Assembly: GCA_039026975.1 (NCBI GenBank) | Contig: JBCCLI010000233.1 | Span: 1 to 10,139 of the forward strand | From: JBCBKZ01 sp039026975 | GTDB lineage: Bacteria; Bacteroidota; Bacteroidia; J057 | Length of the DNA: 10,139 nucleotides | Direction: 5' to 3' | Shown: one piece after another, positions 1 to 6,405 of the stretch | Layout of the letters: every line of letters starts with the position of its first letter | How positions within the stretch are numbered: position 1 is the first letter of the stretch | The notes under the pieces: generated by a model | Databases searched by the model: none | Seen by the model: the letters and a program-made list of their open reading frames with translations, nothing else | What the model was told of the DNA's origin: nothing | Program-made: the position numbers and the translations under genes

Positions 1-1421
1 AGGGGAGAGCCATGTCCGGTATTGGTTTTGGCATTCTCACGGTTTAGCACCATGATTCTTCCGTGATGGGTAGCGGCTTCCACTACGAATTCTCTGGCTA
101 TCTGATCATCAAAGGTGGAGATAGAGCAGCAAAGAGATCCCTTCCCCATCTGAGCCAGAGTAACAGCTTCATCCAGGCTTTTGTAAGGCATGATGGTGCT
201 TACTGGCCCGAAGGCTTCCACCTCATGTACATCTGTGTTCTTGAAAGGATCTTGCTCTAGCAAGAGAATAGGACTTAAGAATGCCCCTTTCTCGAAATCA
301 GCTTCGATTAACTCTATGGCATCTAGTGAACCGTATACTACATCTGCCGTCTTGCTGAGAACCCCCACACGCTCTCTTACCTCTTCTACCTGTGCCTTAC
401 TGGCCAATGCGCCCATCCTTACGCCATCAGCTATCGGATTACCTATGGCTACCCTTCCCAGTTCTTTGCCTAAGGCTATTCTCACATCTTCCACCAAATG
501 CTCAGGTACTATGACCCTCCTGATGGCGGTACACTTTTGCCCACATTTAACGGTCATTTCCTTTCGGACTTCCTTGATGAAGAGTTTGAACTCGGGAGTT
601 CCGGGGACTGCATCTTCCCCAAGTACTGCACAGTTGAGGCTATCAGCTTCCAGGTTGAAAGGGACGGCTTCTTCAATAATTCTTGGGTGGGCTTTAAGCT
701 TTCTTCCTACATCAGCAGAGCCGGTGAAGGTTACTACATCCTGAGATTCTACCCCTTCTAATATGGTTCTGGCAGATCCACACACCAGTTGTAATGCTCC
801 TTCAGGGAGAATGCCTGAAGCAATGATTTCTTTTACTACAGCTTCAGTCAGGTAGGAGGTAGCTGTGGCAGGCTTTACTACGGCGGCTACACCAGCCATC
901 CAGTTGACAGCACACTTTTCCAGCATGCCCCAAACCGGGAAATTGAAGGCATTAATATGGATGGCAACGCCTCGCTTAGGCACCATGATGTGATGCCCCA
1001 TGAAGGAATTATTTCCTCTGGAAAGGTCTATGCCTTCTCCGTCCACATGGTAGGTTTGGTTGGGGAAGTTTTTTCTCAGGGAAGCATTGGCGAATAGGTT
1101 GCCAAACCCCCCTTCTATGTCTACCCAGCTATCAGGTCTGGTAGCACCGGTTTTATAGCTGATCTCGTAGAATTGCTCTTTTCTCTTGCTGAGGTAAAGG
1201 GCCAGCTTTTTCAGCATATTGCCACGCTGCTGGAAGGTCATTTTTCGAAGGGCAGCACTGCCGGTTTTTCTCCCATAAGCCAGGATATCAGGGAAGTCCA
1301 GGCCATCTGTAGTAGCATAAGCCACAACTTCTCCAGTTACAGCATTGAATAAGGGCTTTCCGTTCCCTTCTCCCTCTATCCAACTTCCTGTTATGTAGTT
1401 TCCTAGTTTAGTAGCGTCCAT
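1..1421 (-). CDS. paaZ: PaaZ-type oxepin-CoA hydrolase / semialdehyde dehydrogenase, 5' part only
   Basis: This is the first 473 codons of an aldehyde dehydrogenase of the PaaZ type; the frame is open to the window edge. In known PaaZ an N-terminal aldehyde dehydrogenase domain oxidises 3-oxo-5,6-dehydrosuberyl-CoA semialdehyde and a C-terminal MaoC-like hydratase domain opens oxepin-CoA. Only the dehydrogenase domain is visible. Seen: NAFNFPVWGMLEKC near residue 160, TFTGSADVGRKL near 235, the general base Glu258 in NLEADSLN, and the nucleophile Cys297 in CGQKCTAIRR. Both catalytic residues are where PaaZ needs them. The ATG at 1421 starts MDATKLGNYITGSW, a normal family N-terminus. The gene lies 250 bases after the thiolase, behind a repeat element. 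Whether the hydratase domain is fused, separate or missing cannot be seen. The family is confident; the bifunctional nature is inferred. Confidence 0.9.
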   Translation of the reverse strand, partial: MDATKLGNYITGSWIEGEGNGKPLFNAVTGEVVAYATTDGLDFPDILAYGRKTGSAALRKMTFQQRGNMLKKLALYLSKRKEQFYEISYKTGATRPDSWVDIEGGFGNLFANASLRKNFPNQTYHVDGEGIDLSRGNNSFMGHHIMVPKRGVAIHINAFNFPVWGMLEKCAVNWMAGVAAVVKPATATSYLTEAVVKEIIASGILPEGALQLVCGSARTILEGVESQDVVTFTGSADVGRKLKAHPRIIEEAVPFNLEADSLNCAVLGEDAVPGTPEFKLFIKEVRKEMTVKCGQKCTAIRRVIVPEHLVEDVRIALGKELGRVAIGNPIADGVRMGALASKAQVEEVRERVGVLSKTADVVYGSLDAIELIEADFEKGAFLSPILLLEQDPFKNTDVHEVEAFGPVSTIMPYKSLDEAVTLAQMGKGSLCCSISTFDDQIAREFVVEAATHHGRIMVLNRENAKTNTGHGSP

Positions 1422-1449
1422 GTTAATATGTATTTATTTCTTCTATGAT

Positions 1450-1612
1450 CCCACCGTTTTAATGGTGGAGGATGTGCATGTAGAGAGAGGATGATTGACT
1501 TTGAAAAAATAAGCGACCCACTGTAGGGGTGGATTTATCCGCCCTTTGAAGCGTACGGCAGCTGAAGCAGCCGGTCCATTTTTGACTTTGAGCCCACCAT
1601 CTTAATGGTTGA
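1450..1612. repeat. imperfect 20-bp direct repeat pair
   Basis: The 20-mer at 1450-1469 (CCCACCGTTTTAATGGTGGA) recurs at 1593-1612 with three changes, in the same orientation. Each copy is itself partly palindromic (CCACC...GGTGG in the first copy, CCA...TGG in the second). The pair lies between the thiolase and paaZ and overlaps the inverted-repeat element at 1480-1658. Its role is unknown. Confidence 0.5.
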
Positions 1613-1658
1613 ATATAAGGGACGTTTAAATAATCAAACATAATCATCCTGTCTCTAC
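1480..1658. repeat. 179-bp element bounded by 17-bp inverted repeats, REP- or MITE-like
   Basis: The left arm at 1480-1496 and the right arm at 1642-1658 are inverted copies of GTAGAGAGAGGATGATT with one mismatch. Between them are two more palindromes: GGGTGGAT-TT-ATCCGCCC at 1527-1544, and CGGCAGCT/AGCAGCCG with one mismatch at about 1556-1573. No open reading frame inside looks like a protein, and no clear target-site duplication flanks the arms. With its surroundings it accounts for the 250-base gap between the thiolase and paaZ. It resembles a non-autonomous or repetitive intergenic element. Its mobility and its copy number in the genome are unknown. Confidence 0.5.
1635..1642 (-). promoter_or_regulatory. 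possible -7 box upstream of paaZ
   Basis: On the minus strand this reads TATGTTTG, a match to the Bacteroidota -7 consensus TAnnTTTG. It lies about 214 bases before the paaZ start, next to the right arm of the inverted-repeat element. I see no convincing TTG -33 box at the proper spacing, so this could be chance. If real, it would give paaZ and downstream genes their own promoter. Confidence 0.2.
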
Positions 1659-1671
1659 GAGATATTTCTGA

Positions 1672-2886
1672 TTATACTTTCTCCAGTATGGCAGCATAGC
1701 CCTGTCCCACACCCACGCACATAGTAACCAGCGCGTATTTCTTGCCTGTTTCCTGAAGCTCTAAAGCAGCTGAGTAGGCAATCCTCGCACCAGTAACTCC
1801 CAAGGGATGTCCTATGGCGATAGCTCCACCGTTGGGATTCAATCTGGGATCATCATCTGCTAGTCCCCATGCACGTGTACAGGCCAGCGCCTGGGCAGCA
1901 AATGCTTCATTCAGTTCTATGACATCCATATCGTCCATGCTCAGCCCGGCTTTTTCCAGGGCTTTCAGAGAAGCGGTTACCGGGCCTATGCCCATAATTC
2001 TGGGTTCTACCCCTACCACCGCCGAACTTACTATTCTGGCCATAGGCTTTAGCCCATATTTTTGGATGGCATCATCTGATGCTACTATGGTAGCGGCAGC
2101 TCCATCATTCAGGCCTGAAGCATTTCCGGCTGTAACCGTTCCGCCATTCTCTTTTTTTCTGAAGGCTGTTCTGAGCTTGCCTAATACTTCCAGAGAAGTG
2201 TCAGGCTTAATAAACTCATCCTTATCAAAGACGAGAGGGTCTTTCTTCCGCTGAGGAATTTCTACCGGAATGATCTCCTTGGCTAATCTTCCGTTTTTAT
2301 GGGCTGTGGCAGCCTTCATCTGGGACCAGTAGGCAAATTTATCCTGGTCTTCTCTGCTTATGCTATATTTATCTACCAGGTTCTCAGCGGTGGTACCCAT
2401 ACCATCTGTTCCGTAGCGTTCATGCATCTTACCATTGACAAATCGCCATCCGAAGCTGCTATCATGCATCTGAGCATCTCTTCCGAAGGGTTTGGATACT
2501 TTTGAAATAACCCATGGTCCTCTGGTCATATGCTCGACCCCACCAGAAATGAAGACATCTCCATCTCCGGTTTTAATGGCCCTGTGGGCATGTATGATGG
2601 CTGAAAGGCCAGAAGAACACAGACGATTAACCGTTTCTCCGGGGACTGTCCAAGGTAGCCCTGCTAATAGCAGACACATTCTGGCCACATTGCGATTATC
2701 TTCTCCTGCCTGGTTGGCACAACCCAGGATGACATCATCATAAGCTTCCTGGGGGATTTGAGGATTTCGTTTGACGATTTCGCTAATGACAAGCGCACCC
2801 AAGTCATCCGTTCTGATAGGAGAAAGTGTTCCGGTAAACTTTCCTATGGGAGTGCGTATCCCGTCTATGATATAGCTTTCTTTCAT
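1672..2886 (-). CDS. paaJ: beta-ketoadipyl-CoA thiolase (acetyl-CoA acyltransferase)
   Basis: A 404-residue thiolase of normal length for the family. In the phenylacetate pathway this enzyme cleaves 3-oxo-5,6-dehydrosuberyl-CoA and later 3-oxoadipyl-CoA, the latter giving succinyl-CoA and acetyl-CoA. Seen: nucleophile Cys90 in NRLCSSGLSAI, GGVEHMTRGP near 115-124, the NEAFA loop at 326-330, His360 in GGAIAIGHPLGVTGAR, and Cys390 in MCVGVGQG, a C-terminal form typical of PcaF/PaaJ. The frame is open upstream to 2979, but there it runs through the end of paaI. The ATG at 2886 gives MKESYIIDGIRTPIG, the standard thiolase N-terminus, and leaves a 10-base gap after paaI. The PcaF name is equally defensible on sequence alone; the operon favours PaaJ. 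Confidence 0.94.
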   Translation of the reverse strand: MKESYIIDGIRTPIGKFTGTLSPIRTDDLGALVISEIVKRNPQIPQEAYDDVILGCANQAGEDNRNVARMCLLLAGLPWTVPGETVNRLCSSGLSAIIHAHRAIKTGDGDVFISGGVEHMTRGPWVISKVSKPFGRDAQMHDSSFGWRFVNGKMHERYGTDGMGTTAENLVDKYSISREDQDKFAYWSQMKAATAHKNGRLAKEIIPVEIPQRKKDPLVFDKDEFIKPDTSLEVLGKLRTAFRKKENGGTVTAGNASGLNDGAAATIVASDDAIQKYGLKPMARIVSSAVVGVEPRIMGIGPVTASLKALEKAGLSMDDMDVIELNEAFAAQALACTRAWGLADDDPRLNPNGGAIAIGHPLGVTGARIAYSAALELQETGKKYALVTMCVGVGQGYAAILEKV

Positions 2887-2896
2887 TCTTTCTTTC

Positions 2897-3334
2897 TTAT
2901 TCTTTAGTAATGGCCAGGACTTCTTTGCTGCTTCGGTAAACAGTTCCCCTGAAGAAATAATAAACCTCTCCTGCCTCATTAGTTACATTCACATCGAAGT
3001 CAGCCGTTTTATGAGAAATATTCAAGGGTACGGCTTCAGCATATAAGGTGTCTCCCTCTTTGGCAGACTTAGCGTAGGTCATACTACCATTGATAGATAC
3101 TGCTAAACGTCCGTATGAATTAGCCGCGAAAGCAAAGGCACTATCCGCAAAGGTGAAGGCTATTCCACCATGGAGAATGCCATAGCCATTCAGCATTTCT
3201 TTCCTGACAGTCATCTTAATTTTACAATGGCCTTCCTTGATGAAAATAGGTTCTACTCCTAACCACTGAGAACAGTAATCTGTCGCCATCATTTTATCAT
3301 AAACTGCCTTTGCTAATGTGTCAGGTGTTTGCAT
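2897..3334 (-). CDS. paaI: PaaI hotdog-fold acyl-CoA thioesterase
   Basis: A 145-residue single-domain hotdog thioesterase. PaaI proteins hydrolyse hydroxyphenylacetyl-CoA and related dead-end CoA esters, which frees CoA when the pathway stalls. Seen: LNGYGILHGGIAFTFADSAFAFAA at about 48-71, with the HGG turn at 55-57 and the likely catalytic Asp64, the hallmark of the family. The open frame extends a further 27 codons upstream to 3415, but those codons (starting MGRMPKVSLAEGDG) lie largely in repeat copy A. I therefore start at the ATG at 3334 (MQTPDTLAKAVYDKMM), which has AGGA just before it. It is followed after 10 bases by the thiolase and is almost certainly cotranscribed with it. Confidence 0.92.
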   Translation of the reverse strand: MQTPDTLAKAVYDKMMATDYCSQWLGVEPIFIKEGHCKIKMTVRKEMLNGYGILHGGIAFTFADSAFAFAANSYGRLAVSINGSMTYAKSAKEGDTLYAEAVPLNISHKTADFDVNVTNEAGEVYYFFRGTVYRSSKEVLAITKE

Positions 3335-3362
3335 TTTCCTGTAGTGCTTTTTCTGTTTCAGC

Positions 3363-3486
3363 TTTTCCAATGCTCCGTCGCCTTCAGCGAGACTGACTTT
3401 TGGCATACGCCCCAAAAGTCAGCAAAAACGCTTTTGTCCCTCCAATGCAACGCTACATTCCCCCCACAACCCGTGGAGGAACGGCC
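3363..3486. repeat. structured 124-bp repeat, copy A
   Basis: Copy A matches copy B at 4712-4835 in the same orientation, without gaps and with five mismatches in 124 bases. It contains three palindromes: an 11-bp perfect stem (CTGACTTTTGG, 8-base loop) at 3393-3422; the near-palindrome AATGCAACGCTACATT at 3444-3459; and a stem at 3458-3481 closed by the loop AACCC. There is no U-run after the stems in the operon direction, so it does not look like a terminator. It fills most of the 190-base gap between paaH and paaI, and reading through it creates the false N-terminal extension of paaI. Confidence 0.85.
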
Positions 3487-3524
3487 AACCCACTTAAATT
3501 CTATTCAATTCTTACTTTTTCCAT

Positions 3525-4679
3525 TTAAAAGAATGTTTCTCCTTTTTTGGCCATTCTCCGAAGAATAGGAGAACACCTGTATCTTTCTTCGTGATAGGTC
3601 TCAAAGAGGGTATCCATTCTGCTCATACATTCTGCTATGCCTATCTCATCTGCCCAAGCCAGGAGGCCCTTGGGATAATTCACGCCTTTAGTCATGGCCA
3701 GATCTATGTCTTCTTTAGAAGCTATCCCCATCTGTAGGGTATCTGCTGCTTCATTGATGAGCATGATGAGAATTCTCTCCAGAATTTCCTGCCCTAGAGA
3801 ATGGTCCTCATTGGGAGAATTATTTTCTGCTCCTTCCGCATATTGATAGAATCCCCTTCCTGCCTTCTTGCCGAGATAGCCTGCTTCTACTAGTCTTTTT
3901 TGTGAGAATGATGGGGTATACCTTCTATCGTAGTAAAAAGCTTCAAAGACGGTTTCCGTTACTACATAATTCACATCATGCCCTATGAAGTCCATGAGGG
4001 TAAAGGGGCCCATCCTGAAGCCACCTAAATCTTTCATAGCCCAGTCTATGGTGGGAATATCTGCTATGCCTTCCTCATACATTCTTAGTGCTTCACTGTA
4101 GAAGGGTCTGGCGACCTTATTGACTATGAAGCCAGGCGTATCTTTTACGAGAACTGTTATCTTCCCCCAGTCATTTATAATAGATCTGGCACCTTGGGTA
4201 ATAGAAGGATCTGTTTGGATAGCAGGAATAATTTCTACCAGGGCCATTAGGGGAGCAGGATTGAAGAAGTGGATGCCGAGAAAACGCTCCGGTTTTTCGA
4301 GAGCTGCTCCCAGAGAGGTTATGGAAAGAGAGGAAGTATTGGAAGCTATAATGCATCTCTCATCTACATGTAGCTCTAACTCCTGAAATACTTTCTTCTT
4401 AATACCAGGATTTTCAATGATGGCTTCTATGATCAATTCAGAGGATGACAAGTCTTCCAGAGAATGAATATACTCTATGTTTTGGTGAATGGCTCGGGCT
4501 TTATCCTTTGTAATTCTGTTTTTTTCTACCAGTCTATTGAGAATCTTAGTCAGTTTCTGTTGACTGGTTTTGAGGGCATCAGTAGAAACATCATAGAGGC
4601 ATACTTGGCAACCAGCCGTGGCAGCTACCTGCGCGATTCCGCTTCCCATGGCTCCTGATCCTATGATGCCGACGTTCAT
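3525..4679 (-). CDS. paaH: 3-hydroxyadipyl-CoA dehydrogenase (3-hydroxyacyl-CoA dehydrogenase)
   Basis: A 384-residue NAD-dependent 3-hydroxyacyl-CoA dehydrogenase. In this pathway it oxidises 3-hydroxyadipyl-CoA to 3-oxoadipyl-CoA, feeding the thiolase. Seen: the Rossmann loop GIIGSGAMGSG at residues 4-14; NTSSLSI with Ser116; the His137/Glu149 pair in GIHFFNPAPLMALVEI; Asn187 in GFIVNKVARPF. The spacing of these four matches the catalytic set of the family. Two C-terminal 3HCDH segments follow (about 182-280 and 300-380), the first ending GYLGKKAGRGFYQY. It is shorter than E. coli PaaH (475 residues as I recall). The ATG at 4679 directly precedes the dinucleotide-binding strand. It is the only gene of the operon flanked on both sides by the 124-bp repeat. 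The substrate assignment comes from context. Confidence 0.93.
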   Translation of the reverse strand: MNVGIIGSGAMGSGIAQVAATAGCQVCLYDVSTDALKTSQQKLTKILNRLVEKNRITKDKARAIHQNIEYIHSLEDLSSSELIIEAIIENPGIKKKVFQELELHVDERCIIASNTSSLSITSLGAALEKPERFLGIHFFNPAPLMALVEIIPAIQTDPSITQGARSIINDWGKITVLVKDTPGFIVNKVARPFYSEALRMYEEGIADIPTIDWAMKDLGGFRMGPFTLMDFIGHDVNYVVTETVFEAFYYDRRYTPSFSQKRLVEAGYLGKKAGRGFYQYAEGAENNSPNEDHSLGQEILERILIMLINEAADTLQMGIASKEDIDLAMTKGVNYPKGLLAWADEIGIAECMSRMDTLFETYHEERYRCSPILRRMAKKGETFF

Positions 4680-4711
4680 TATGCTAGGTTATTAACTTAT
4701 GAATTATGCTT

Positions 4712-4835
4712 TTTTCCAGTGCTTCGTCGCCTTCAGCGGGACTGACTTTTGGCATACGCCCCAAAAGTCAGCAAAAACGCTTGTGTCCCTCCAATGCAGC
4801 GCTACATTCCCCCCACAACCCGTGGAGGAACGGCC
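4712..4835. repeat. structured 124-bp repeat, copy B
   Basis: This is the second copy of the repeat at 3363-3486, about 96 percent identical and in the same orientation. The 11-bp stem is intact at 4742-4771. One of the changes relative to copy A lies in the central near-palindrome (AATGCAGCGCTACATT), where it swaps a G-U for a G-C pair, so the fold is kept. It occupies the 217-base gap between paaD and paaH. The rest of the gap (4836-4896 and 4680-4711) shows nothing I recognise. No T-run follows the stems in the direction of the operon. Confidence 0.85.
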
Positions 4836-4896
4836 TGCCCACCACTTATCTCAGTTATTATTTTCTTTGCCTTTTTGAGTACCATATGTGGTTAAC

Positions 4897-5391
4897 CTAT
4901 TTAAGGCACTTGAAATAATCGAATGGTTCCAGGCAGTCATCGCACTTGAATAAGGCTTTACATGCTGTAGACCCAAACTGGCTGATCATTCTTGTATTGG
5001 TGGAGCCACAGTTAGTGCACCTTACCAGTCTGCCTTCCCCCAGAAGGGCAAGCTTGTCTGCTTGCTCCTCTAGTGGAGCTGCTATCCCATATTCTTCCAG
5101 CTTTTGTCTACCATTCTCTGTAATCCAATCTGTAGTCCAGGCCGGCGAAAGGACTAAGTTGACCTTAGCGTCAAATCCTTCTTCCTTTAATTTATTGATG
5201 ATATCATCTCCCATTACGTCCATAGCAGGACAACCTGAGTAGGTAGGCGTAAGGGTCACCTGAACTTTTTGTCCTTCTACCTCTACTTTTCTCACCACGC
5301 CCATGTCCATAATACTCAGGACCGGGATTTCCGGATCTGAAAGTTCCCTAAGCAGGGCTTCAATATGTTTAAGAGAAGTTGCTACCATCAT
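4897..5391 (-). CDS. paaD: PaaD, Fe-S cluster maturation factor for the phenylacetyl-CoA epoxidase
   Basis: A 164-residue protein of the DUF59/MIP18 family with a C-terminal zinc-ribbon-like segment, the PaaD architecture. PaaD is thought to help assemble or repair the 2Fe-2S cluster of PaaE. Seen: DPEIPVLSIMDMGVV at residues 19-33, TPTYSGCPAMD with Cys54 at 48-58, and a cysteine-rich tail with Cys125-x2-Cys128, Cys144, Cys150-x2-Cys153 and Cys162. I place the start at the ATG at 5391, which overlaps the paaC stop as TAATG; this points to translational coupling. A TTG at 5397 would add only two residues, and a second ATG at 5388 is also possible. It is followed by repeat copy B. Confidence 0.93.
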   Translation of the reverse strand: MMVATSLKHIEALLRELSDPEIPVLSIMDMGVVRKVEVEGQKVQVTLTPTYSGCPAMDVMGDDIINKLKEEGFDAKVNLVLSPAWTTDWITENGRQKLEEYGIAAPLEEQADKLALLGEGRLVRCTNCGSTNTRMISQFGSTACKALFKCDDCLEPFDYFKCLK

Positions 5392-6143
5392 TACCAATTC
5401 ATATTTGGATAGGTACGTTGCATATACTGTAAATCAGCTAAAATGAATCCCATATGCTCTGAATGGATACCGGTTTTCCCGCCTTTTTGTGAACCTATAA
5501 TTTCAGGTAACACAAGTGTCGACTCAGCCAGGACCTGCCTGATAGTCTCATCATATTCTGCTTTAAGGACGGCTAGGTCTGGGCCTATACCATACCCCTG
5601 CATCTCTTCCTCTTCTTGTGTGGGCATGAAAAACTCTCCCACATAGGGCCAAAGGTGGTTAACGGCGGCTTGCATTCTTGCATGGCTTTCTTCAGTCCCG
5701 TCTCCCAGTCTTTTCATCCAGGTAGATGAAAATCTGAGGTGGTAACTTACCTCTTTGATCCCTTTTTGGGCTATGGCTTTTAGTTGTTCATCATTGCTTT
5801 CACATAATTGCTTTAGCAGGGGAAGGTGGTAGGCATCAAAAAAGAACTGTCTTACGATGACATGTGCAAAGTCCGTATTAGGTTGCTCTACCAGAAGGAC
5901 ATTCTTATACTGATGTGGATACCTGAGAAAAGCCAAATCATCCTCTGATTTCTCTTCTCCTTTTAGGCTAGCAGCATACTGGAAGTAATTTCTGACTTGC
6001 CCGAAAAGATCCAGTGAGATGTTAGTTAGGGCAATATCTGTTTCCAGAGTAGGTCCATGTCCACATAGTTCTGAAAGCCGATGGCCCAGAATCATGGCAT
6101 TATCGCCTAGTTGGAGGGTATATTGATACAGTTGATCTTTCAT
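5391..6143 (-). CDS. paaC: PaaC, structural subunit of the phenylacetyl-CoA 1,2-epoxidase
   Basis: A 250-residue ferritin-like subunit, normal length for PaaC. It pairs with PaaA to form the PaaAC core that binds phenylacetyl-CoA for ring epoxidation; it does not itself hold a functional iron centre. Seen: ALTNISLDLFGQVRNYFQYAA at about 38-58 and KNVLLVEQPNTDFAHVIVRQFFFDAYH at about 80-106, both hallmarks of PaaC. The ATG at 6143 gives MKDQLYQYTLQLGDNAMILGHRLSEL, the usual start. It is separated from paaB by 262 bases of repetitive DNA, unusual for subunits of one complex, but joined to paaD through TAATG. Confidence 0.95.
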   Translation of the reverse strand: MKDQLYQYTLQLGDNAMILGHRLSELCGHGPTLETDIALTNISLDLFGQVRNYFQYAASLKGEEKSEDDLAFLRYPHQYKNVLLVEQPNTDFAHVIVRQFFFDAYHLPLLKQLCESNDEQLKAIAQKGIKEVSYHLRFSSTWMKRLGDGTEESHARMQAAVNHLWPYVGEFFMPTQEEEEMQGYGIGPDLAVLKAEYDETIRQVLAESTLVLPEIIGSQKGGKTGIHSEHMGFILADLQYMQRTYPNMNW

Positions 6144-6157
6144 CGTAATGAGGTTTC

Positions 6158-6250
6158 GTCCCTATGGGACTTTCATATATAATTTCTGAATGCTACCAAG
6201 ATGTCAGTCCTACGGACTTTTTTAGAAGCTTAGGCGAAATATTTTTCGCC
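6158..6250. repeat. cluster of three short hairpins upstream of paaC
   Basis: Three perfect small palindromes lie close together: GTCCC-TAT-GGGAC at 6158-6170, AGTCC-TAC-GGACT at 6206-6218, and GGCGAAA-TATT-TTTCGCC at 6233-6250. The first two share the same layout and look like relatives of one motif. The second has a T-run on the plus strand, where there is no gene to terminate. In the operon transcript all three would fold in the paaB-paaC spacer, the first only about 15 bases before the paaC ATG. Confidence 0.6.
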
Positions 6251-6266
6251 ACTACTTCGGAAATCT

Positions 6267-6394
6267 ATTCTCATTCAAAATTCAATCATTCTCACATTCA
6301 AAATTCCTTCATTCAGCACATTCAGCACATTCAGTCATTCAGTCATTCAGTCATTCAAAATTCTCTCATTCAATCATTCTCTCATTCAAAATTC
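6267..6394. repeat. irregular ATTC tract, 17 units at 7-9 base steps
   Basis: ATTC occurs 17 times in 128 bases, separated by spacers of three to five bases (the first is two), drawn from a small set: AAA, AATC, TCTC, AGTC, AGCAC and singletons TCAC and CTTC. The middle has three AGTC spacers and two AGCAC spacers in a row, so recent unit duplication is likely. On the transcribed strand it reads as a run of GAAT, much of it GAATGA-like. It begins 11 bases after the paaB stop. No protein fits this stretch. Confidence 0.8.
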
Positions 6395-6405
6395 CTCACT
6401 TTCTC

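Noticed and set aside
190..744. Plus-strand open frame of 184 codons
   Set aside because: It lies wholly antisense to the conserved PaaZ dehydrogenase domain, has serine- and threonine-rich composition typical of a shadow frame, and shows no recognisable motif.
1459..1647. Minus-strand open frame of 62 codons between thiolase and paaZ
   Set aside because: It is made almost entirely of the inverted-repeat element and its palindromes; the peptide looks repeat-derived and not like a gene.
1814..2254. Plus-strand open frame of 146 codons
   Set aside because: It is antisense to the thiolase, whose catalytic motifs are intact. No family resemblance was seen.
2887..2979. 31-residue N-terminal extension of the thiolase
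   Set aside because: It overlaps the 3' end of paaI in another frame and has no counterpart in thiolases; the ATG at 2886 gives the standard start.
3393..3422. Terminator after paaH
   Set aside because: The 11-bp stem is strong, but no U-run follows it on the transcribed strand, and the identical stem also sits upstream of paaH, so it looks like part of a repeat.
6206..6224. Rho-independent terminator
   Set aside because: The stem is only five base pairs and the T-run is on the plus strand, where there is no upstream gene; in the operon direction it is an A-run before the stem.
6267..6394. CRISPR array
   Set aside because: Units are only 7-9 bases with 3-5 base spacers, and there are no cas genes; it is a short-period repeat.
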